DNA of 64,000 bases from NCBI GenBank assembly GCA_002304925.1, contig DBPT01000025.1, positions 62,001 through 126,000 on the forward strand, given 5' to 3'. The notes below the pieces were generated by a model. It did no database searches, was not told where the DNA came from, and saw only the letters and a list, made by a program, of their open reading frames with translations. A program made the position numbers and the translations under genes. The DNA is from Prolixibacteraceae bacterium UBA1413 (GTDB taxonomy: Bacteria; Bacteroidota; Bacteroidia; Bacteroidales; Prolixibacteraceae). This document shows, piece by piece, positions 60,135 to 64,000 of the stretch (its first letter is position 1; each line of letters starts with the position of its first letter).

Positions 60135-61775
60135 TTAACTCTTGGGTCTGATCTTTAACCGCTGACCGGCCTTAAGCCCTTTCACATCGCTGATGTTGTT
60201 GAGCTTCATGATGTCGGTATTGGAAATGCCCGGGTATTTCTGTGCGATGGTCCAGAGGTTATCCCCCTGTTTTACCGTGTAATACTCATAATCGGGATCT
60301 TCGGAAGCAGCTTCGCTGCGCTGCGGCCTTTCATTTTTTTCACTCACCTGACCGGAAGTCACCGGTTTTCCTACCAATGCCTGCTTGGCGCTGAAAGACA
60401 GGTTGTTGATCCTTTTGTAATGATCCACTTTCTCTTCGGGAACATAAATGACCAGTTTCTGTCCGGTCCTGATCATGTTCCGGCGGATATTGTTCCAGTT
60501 TCTCAGGTCGTTCAGGCTTATGTTAAACCAGTTTGCGATATAACCCGGGTTGTCACCGCTTTTTACGGTATACATGATCCGGGTTTTTCCCTCTGTAGAA
60601 AATTCCGTTTCCCCGGCGATTACGGAATTCTGGGGTGCTACCAGGGTGTTGTCAGGGAAATGGGCATCCCTTTCATGGTTGTAGATGGTCTCCGACCTGA
60701 GGATGAAATCGCTGACCTGGTCGGCTGGGACTCTTACGGGATAGCTTTTCTCGGGGGATCCGGGAACGATATCTCTCCTGTACATGGGGTTCAGTTCCCT
60801 GAGCGCTTCCAGATCAATGGTTAGGTTATCAGAGATTTGCTTTAGGTTGATCATCTGGCCCACCATGATTGTGTCGGTGTTCAGGGCCATGGCAGGGAAG
60901 CGGGGTGTCAACTGGTGTTCCCGGTAATAGTTCATGATGTAAGTGGCGGCAATATAAGCCGGAACATATCCTCTGGTTTCCCTGGGCAGGGCATAATACA
61001 TCTGCCAGTAATCGGTTTTTCCGCCCGACCGGGTAATCGCCTTGTTCACATTTCCTGGGCCGCAGTTATAGGCGGCGATTACAAGGTGCCAGTCCTGGTA
61101 CACGTTGTACAACTGCTTCAGGTAGCGTGCGGCAGCATCGGTTGCTTTGAGCACATCGCGCCTTTCATCCACAAATGTCGTCACTTCCAGGTTCAGTCCC
61201 TTGGCCGTCCCCAGCATGAACTGCCATAATCCCGTGGCTCCAGCCCTGGATACCGCCCTCGGGTTGAGTGCCGATTCAATGATGGCCATGTACTTGAGTT
61301 CGTGGGGCAGTTCATACCGGTCGAAGATTTCCTCGAAAAAAGGAAAATAATAGGCCGAAAGCCCCAGCATGATCTCAACCTGGGCAGGCCTCCGCGTGGC
61401 ATACATTTCTATCCAGTCCCTGACAATGTTGTTGTAGGATAACTTAACAGCCGCTTCGACTTTCTTAAGCCTCCCGATCAGGACGGAATCGGAAACGCTA
61501 ATGTGACGGTAAAGCGTGAAGTCAGTGTCGACATCCTTGGCCAGGAAAATGTTGTTGATATACCAGCTGCTGACAAGATCATCGAGTTTTTCACTGAAGA
61601 CAGCCGTCCCAATCTCATCAGGTTCAAGATAGATCGATTGCACGTCATTGGTGTCGAGTGAAACTACCACATACTGGCCGATCATCTTCATTTTTTCAGC
61701 CGGGTTGGCCGAAACACTGGTGATGCCGAAGAAGAGGGCCAGAACTGATATTATCGTTTTGCGGAAATGGAGCAT
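60135..61775 (-). CDS. mltD: Lytic transglycosylase with LysM domains (MltD-like)
   Basis: 546 residues. Signal peptide, cut near SVSANP (about residue 23). SLT catalytic domain with the Glu in MAIIESALNPRAVSRAGATG (near residue 166), LWQFMLGTAKGL and VIAAYNCGPGNVNKAI. Two LysM domains follow, at about 403-447 (YTVKSGDNPGYIANWF) and 498-543 (YTVKQGDNLWTIAQKYPG). It cleaves glycan strands of peptidoglycan in the periplasm. Last gene of the row parA, parB, DUF5683, mltD. It lacks a lipobox, unlike E. coli MltD. Confidence 0.9.
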   Translation of the reverse strand: MLHFRKTIISVLALFFGITSVSANPAEKMKMIGQYVVVSLDTNDVQSIYLEPDEIGTAVFSEKLDDLVSSWYINNIFLAKDVDTDFTLYRHISVSDSVLIGRLKKVEAAVKLSYNNIVRDWIEMYATRRPAQVEIMLGLSAYYFPFFEEIFDRYELPHELKYMAIIESALNPRAVSRAGATGLWQFMLGTAKGLNLEVTTFVDERRDVLKATDAAARYLKQLYNVYQDWHLVIAAYNCGPGNVNKAITRSGGKTDYWQMYYALPRETRGYVPAYIAATYIMNYYREHQLTPRFPAMALNTDTIMVGQMINLKQISDNLTIDLEALRELNPMYRRDIVPGSPEKSYPVRVPADQVSDFILRSETIYNHERDAHFPDNTLVAPQNSVIAGETEFSTEGKTRIMYTVKSGDNPGYIANWFNISLNDLRNWNNIRRNMIRTGQKLVIYVPEEKVDHYKRINNLSFSAKQALVGKPVTSGQVSEKNERPQRSEAASEDPDYEYYTVKQGDNLWTIAQKYPGISNTDIMKLNNISDVKGLKAGQRLKIRPKS

Positions 61776-61811
61776 TTCAGTTTTTTTCTCAGGAATTCAG
61801 AAATTATTCAT

Positions 61812-62573
61812 TTAAAACCGGAAGGAGCAATTTAAACAAAAAATATGCTGTGATTGTGTCTGTCTCAATTCCGGCTGCCAGTTAAAAGTCAGGTCATCGC
61901 TGATGTCAAAATTGAAAAAATGGGCATCCACGCTGGCATCAATGATATTCAGTCCGTAGAAAGCTACGGTGACGATGATCAGCAGGTCGCGGTTGCGTCT
62001 GAAATAGTTCTGGCTTGAAATGAGGCCCTGTTTCAGACTGGCCACATCCGAAGCCTTGTTCAGGTCATAATAGATGATTTGTTTCAGTTTCATGAAGGAA
62101 TCGGTTCCGGGGATGGTGTCGGTCAGGTCGCTGTAAGCTCTTTTGGCGGTCAGGAAGTTTTTGTTATTCCATCCGATGAAGTATCCGAAGGCGGCAAAAC
62201 CGCCATAGATAATCGGTATTTTCCAATATTTTTTATTGTATGCCTGTCCGAGCCCTGGCAAGATGGCTGAATAGACGGACGCTTTCCGGGGGGAATGTGC
62301 TTCTTCTCCGGGAAGCGGTACAGGTTTCGTTTTTTGTGCCGGGGAAAGAAGGGTGTCGGATTTCAGGGTATCGCCCGGCATTTGGGTTTCCCTGGTTTCG
62401 GGAACGGCAATGGTTTGTCGTACGGTGTCATTCCTCAGGGTATCGGCGGCGGCAATGATCGTGTCTTTTCTGAGGGGTTCACCGGGCATTCCCCTGGCCG
62501 GCAAACGGCCTGTCATCGCCAACAGCAGACTGAACCCTATGATCAACTTTTTCCCCGGCAGAATTTTCGTCAC
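61812..62573 (-). CDS. DUF5683 protein
   Basis: 253 residues from a GTG at 62573; the frame is open to an ATG at 62612, but the -7 box at 62591-62598 lies inside that extension, so the later start is preferred. A signal-like hydrophobic stretch (LIIGFSLLLAMTG) is followed by a Pro/Thr-rich linker, then RKASVYSAILPGLGQAYNKKYWKIPIIYGGFAAFGYFI, the mark of DUF5683, and two to three hydrophobic segments. A conserved envelope protein of Bacteroidota with unknown role. It lies between parB and mltD. Confidence 0.85.
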   Translation of the reverse strand: MTKILPGKKLIIGFSLLLAMTGRLPARGMPGEPLRKDTIIAAADTLRNDTVRQTIAVPETRETQMPGDTLKSDTLLSPAQKTKPVPLPGEEAHSPRKASVYSAILPGLGQAYNKKYWKIPIIYGGFAAFGYFIGWNNKNFLTAKRAYSDLTDTIPGTDSFMKLKQIIYYDLNKASDVASLKQGLISSQNYFRRNRDLLIIVTVAFYGLNIIDASVDAHFFNFDISDDLTFNWQPELRQTQSQHIFCLNCSFRF

Positions 62574-62590
62574 TACACCTTCTTTTGCGG

Positions 62591-62598
62591 CAAAATTA
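62591..62598 (-). promoter_or_regulatory. -7 promoter box of the DUF5683 gene
   Basis: TAATTTTG on the minus strand, 17 bases before the GTG start at 62573 and inside the longer frame from 62612. Confidence 0.45.
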
Positions 62599-62626
62599 AA
62601 AGAATGCTGCAAGTATCTACCTGCAA

Positions 62627-63508
62627 TTAAGATGGGTTTGTTTGATTTTCAAGAATTTTAACAATTTTATGGAGCTCATTTTCAGATTTGAAGGTGATTA
62701 TGAGTTTCCCTTTTCCTTCTTCGTTGGCTGAAAACCGGAAGGGCAGGGGAATGGTTTTTTCCAGCAGTTCCTTGACGGCCAGGAGCCGGTCGGGTAATTT
62801 CCCCTTTATTTTTTTCTCTTTCTCTAAAACCGGTTCCTTCTCATTCATATCCCTGACGATTTCCTCGATTTTCCGCACCGAGTAGTCATGCTGCAGGATC
62901 TGGCTGTAGAGCATCAGCTGGATCTCTTCCTCTTCGATATTGATGAGTGCTTTGGCGTGCCCCACGCTGATTTGTTTTTCTTTCAGCCCTTTCTGGATCA
63001 TGGCCGGAAGTTTGAGCAGGCGAAGGTAATTGGTTACCGTGGATCGTTTTTTTCCGATTCTTGCGCTCAGGGTTTCCTGGGTGAGGTTACACTCTTCGAT
63101 GAGGCGCTGGTAGCTGAGAGAAATCTCGATAGGATTCAGGTCTTCGCGCTGGATATTTTCAACCAGGGCCATTTCAAGCATGGAATCGTTGTCAGCCTCA
63201 CGGATAAAGGCCGGGATTTTGTGGAGTCCTGCCATCTGGGCGGCCCTGAAACGGCGCTCACCGGTGATGATCTGGTACCGGTCGTCGTTGGTCTTGCGGA
63301 GGGTAATAGGTTGAATAAGTCCGATTTCCCGAATCGACGCCGAGAGTTCTTCCAGTTTTTCCTGGTCAAAAGTGCTCCTGGGCTGAAAAGGATTTGCATC
63401 TATTCTGCTGAGTTCGATTTCCGCGATTCCCGAAATTTGTTCCTTGATGATGTCGGCATCATCCATCAGGGCTCCGAGGCCTCTCCCCAGCACGCTTCGT
63501 TTTGCCAT
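62627..63508 (-). CDS. parB: Chromosome partition protein ParB
   Basis: 293 residues. N-terminal KRSVLGRGLGALMDD motif that stimulates ParA, then the ParB/Srx domain with NPFQPRSTF and the CTP-binding GERRFRAAQMAG (near residue 88), the helix-turn-helix LTQETLSARIGKKRSTVTNYLRLL and a C-terminal dimerisation part. It binds parS sites and spreads as a CTP-driven clamp near the origin. No perfect TGTTTCACGTGAAACA-like parS site was noticed in the window by eye. Eight bases behind parA. Confidence 0.95.
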   Translation of the reverse strand: MAKRSVLGRGLGALMDDADIIKEQISGIAEIELSRIDANPFQPRSTFDQEKLEELSASIREIGLIQPITLRKTNDDRYQIITGERRFRAAQMAGLHKIPAFIREADNDSMLEMALVENIQREDLNPIEISLSYQRLIEECNLTQETLSARIGKKRSTVTNYLRLLKLPAMIQKGLKEKQISVGHAKALINIEEEEIQLMLYSQILQHDYSVRKIEEIVRDMNEKEPVLEKEKKIKGKLPDRLLAVKELLEKTIPLPFRFSANEEGKGKLIITFKSENELHKIVKILENQTNPS

Positions 63509-63516
63509 TTTGTGAA

Positions 63517-64000
63517 TTAATGATTAATGAGTTTATCTTCCTGCCGCAGACTGGTCATGTCGTTCCGCTGAAGGATCTCCCTGGCCAGATTCATGTGATT
63601 GATGGCCCCCCGGGCACTGGCGTCGTATAACACAACGGGTTTCCCGTAACTGGGGGCTTCGCTGATTTTTACATTCCGCTGAATCACAGTGTCGAAAACC
63701 ATATCCTGGAAATGGCGCTTCACCTCTTCGTAGACCTGGTTCGAAAGGTTCACCCGTGAATCATACATGGTGAGCAGAAATCCTTCAATTTCGAGTTCCG
63801 GATTCAGACGGTTCTGGATGATTTTTATGGTGTTCAGCAGTTTCCCCAAACCTTCGAGAGCAAAATATTCACACTGCACCGGGATGATGACCGAATCGGC
63901 AGCCGTAAGCGCATTGACGGTGATCAGCCCCAGGGAAGGGGAACAGTCGATCAGGATGAAATCATAATGATTTTTCAGCCTGTCAATGGTATGTTTCAGT
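63517..64000 (-). CDS. parA: Chromosome partition ATPase ParA, C-terminal part (cut by window edge)
   Basis: Reading inward from base 64000, the frame gives about 160 residues ending at 63517: LIDCSPSLGLITVNALTAAD, then VIIPVQCEYFALEGLGKLL, a switch-type region FLLTMYDSRVNLS and DTVIQRNVKISEAPSYGKPV, all typical of ParA/Soj. The Walker A half is beyond the window. It drives segregation with ParB. Being next to parB in this order, it is the chromosomal system, usually near the replication origin. Confidence 0.93.
   Translation of the reverse strand, partial: LKHTIDRLKNHYDFILIDCSPSLGLITVNALTAADSVIIPVQCEYFALEGLGKLLNTIKIIQNRLNPELEIEGFLLTMYDSRVNLSNQVYEEVKRHFQDMVFDTVIQRNVKISEAPSYGKPVVLYDASARGAINHMNLAREILQRNDMTSLRQEDKLINH

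Overview
The window comes from a chromosome of a Bacteroidota bacterium, most likely of the order Bacteroidales or a close relative; I cannot name a genus. The evidence is consistent throughout. Many genes are preceded by the Bacteroidota-type promoter (TTTG, about 19 bases, TAnnTTTG), and start codons lack Shine-Dalgarno sequences. Several families are typical of the phylum: DUF4293, DUF4197, DUF5683, DUF1573 and WbqC proteins, a large signal peptidase I, a FISUMP-domain protein, a futalosine-pathway enzyme, and a secreted protein that Bacteroidota genomes usually mislabel asparagine synthetase B. No rRNA, insertion sequence or CRISPR array was seen.

Layout. 0-10 kb: a cut-off fasciclin-like lipoprotein, an unknown lipoprotein, tRNA-Leu, a beta-CASP nuclease, an AddA/RecB-like helicase-nuclease, a DUF4293 membrane protein, a sugar nucleotidyltransferase and a glycosyltransferase. 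10-19.6 kb: HAD phosphatase, the dapB-lepB-LapA-WbqC cluster, a DUF4197 lipoprotein, the radical SAM protein YgiQ, and a two-domain acyltransferase likely to make amino-acid lipids, followed by a DUF998 membrane protein. 19.7-26.3 kb: a secreted GH2 glycosidase, QueA, a Smr protein, RNase P RNA and a UDP-glucuronate 4-epimerase-like protein. 26.5-30.1 kb: tRNA-Lys followed by a gene-poor, decayed island with remnants of mobile-element genes (AAA ATPase, DUF3871-like) and a FISUMP surface protein. 30.1-40.2 kb: aquaporin, POT peptide transporter, a secreted protein of unknown function, DnaB, Ddl, RluD, a PASTA protein, MqnE and ribosomal protein L34 (rpmH, only 52 aa). 40.3-46.9 kb: a two-component system divergent from a DUF1573 protein, MeaB, tRNA-Val and a CE15 esterase. 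47-55.4 kb: FolC, PIN-PhoH protein, MtaB, an inositol-monophosphatase-family protein, dihydrolipoyl dehydrogenase and an OmpP1/FadL porin. 55.7-64 kb: WalJ-like metallohydrolase, isochorismatase-family hydrolase, a CBS-less arabinose-5-phosphate isomerase, sucCD, then MltD, DUF5683, ParB and ParA (cut by the window end).

How the genes work together. Most of the window is housekeeping: envelope building (Ddl, MltD, LepB, Kdo precursor supply, acyltransferase), tRNA modification (QueA, MtaB), menaquinone synthesis by the futalosine route, folate, succinyl-CoA/propionate metabolism (SucCD, MeaB), replication and segregation (DnaB, ParAB). Two secreted carbohydrate-active enzymes (GH2, CE15) and a peptide importer suggest a saccharolytic, peptide-using heterotroph.

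Most notable observations: (1) short tandem repeats placed directly behind stop codons (GRTTRA hexamers at three loci, a TATTTGAC octamer at a fourth); (2) a 30-bp-period tandem repeat upstream of sucCD; (3) a decayed integrated element at tRNA-Lys with a possible degenerate attachment site; (4) 15-base direct repeats, 32 bases apart, between the two-component operon and the DUF1573 gene; (5) an arrangement of parAB-DUF5683-mltD and dapB-lepB-wbqC that would fit one inversion of about 49 kb. I did not find a convincing intact new multi-gene system.
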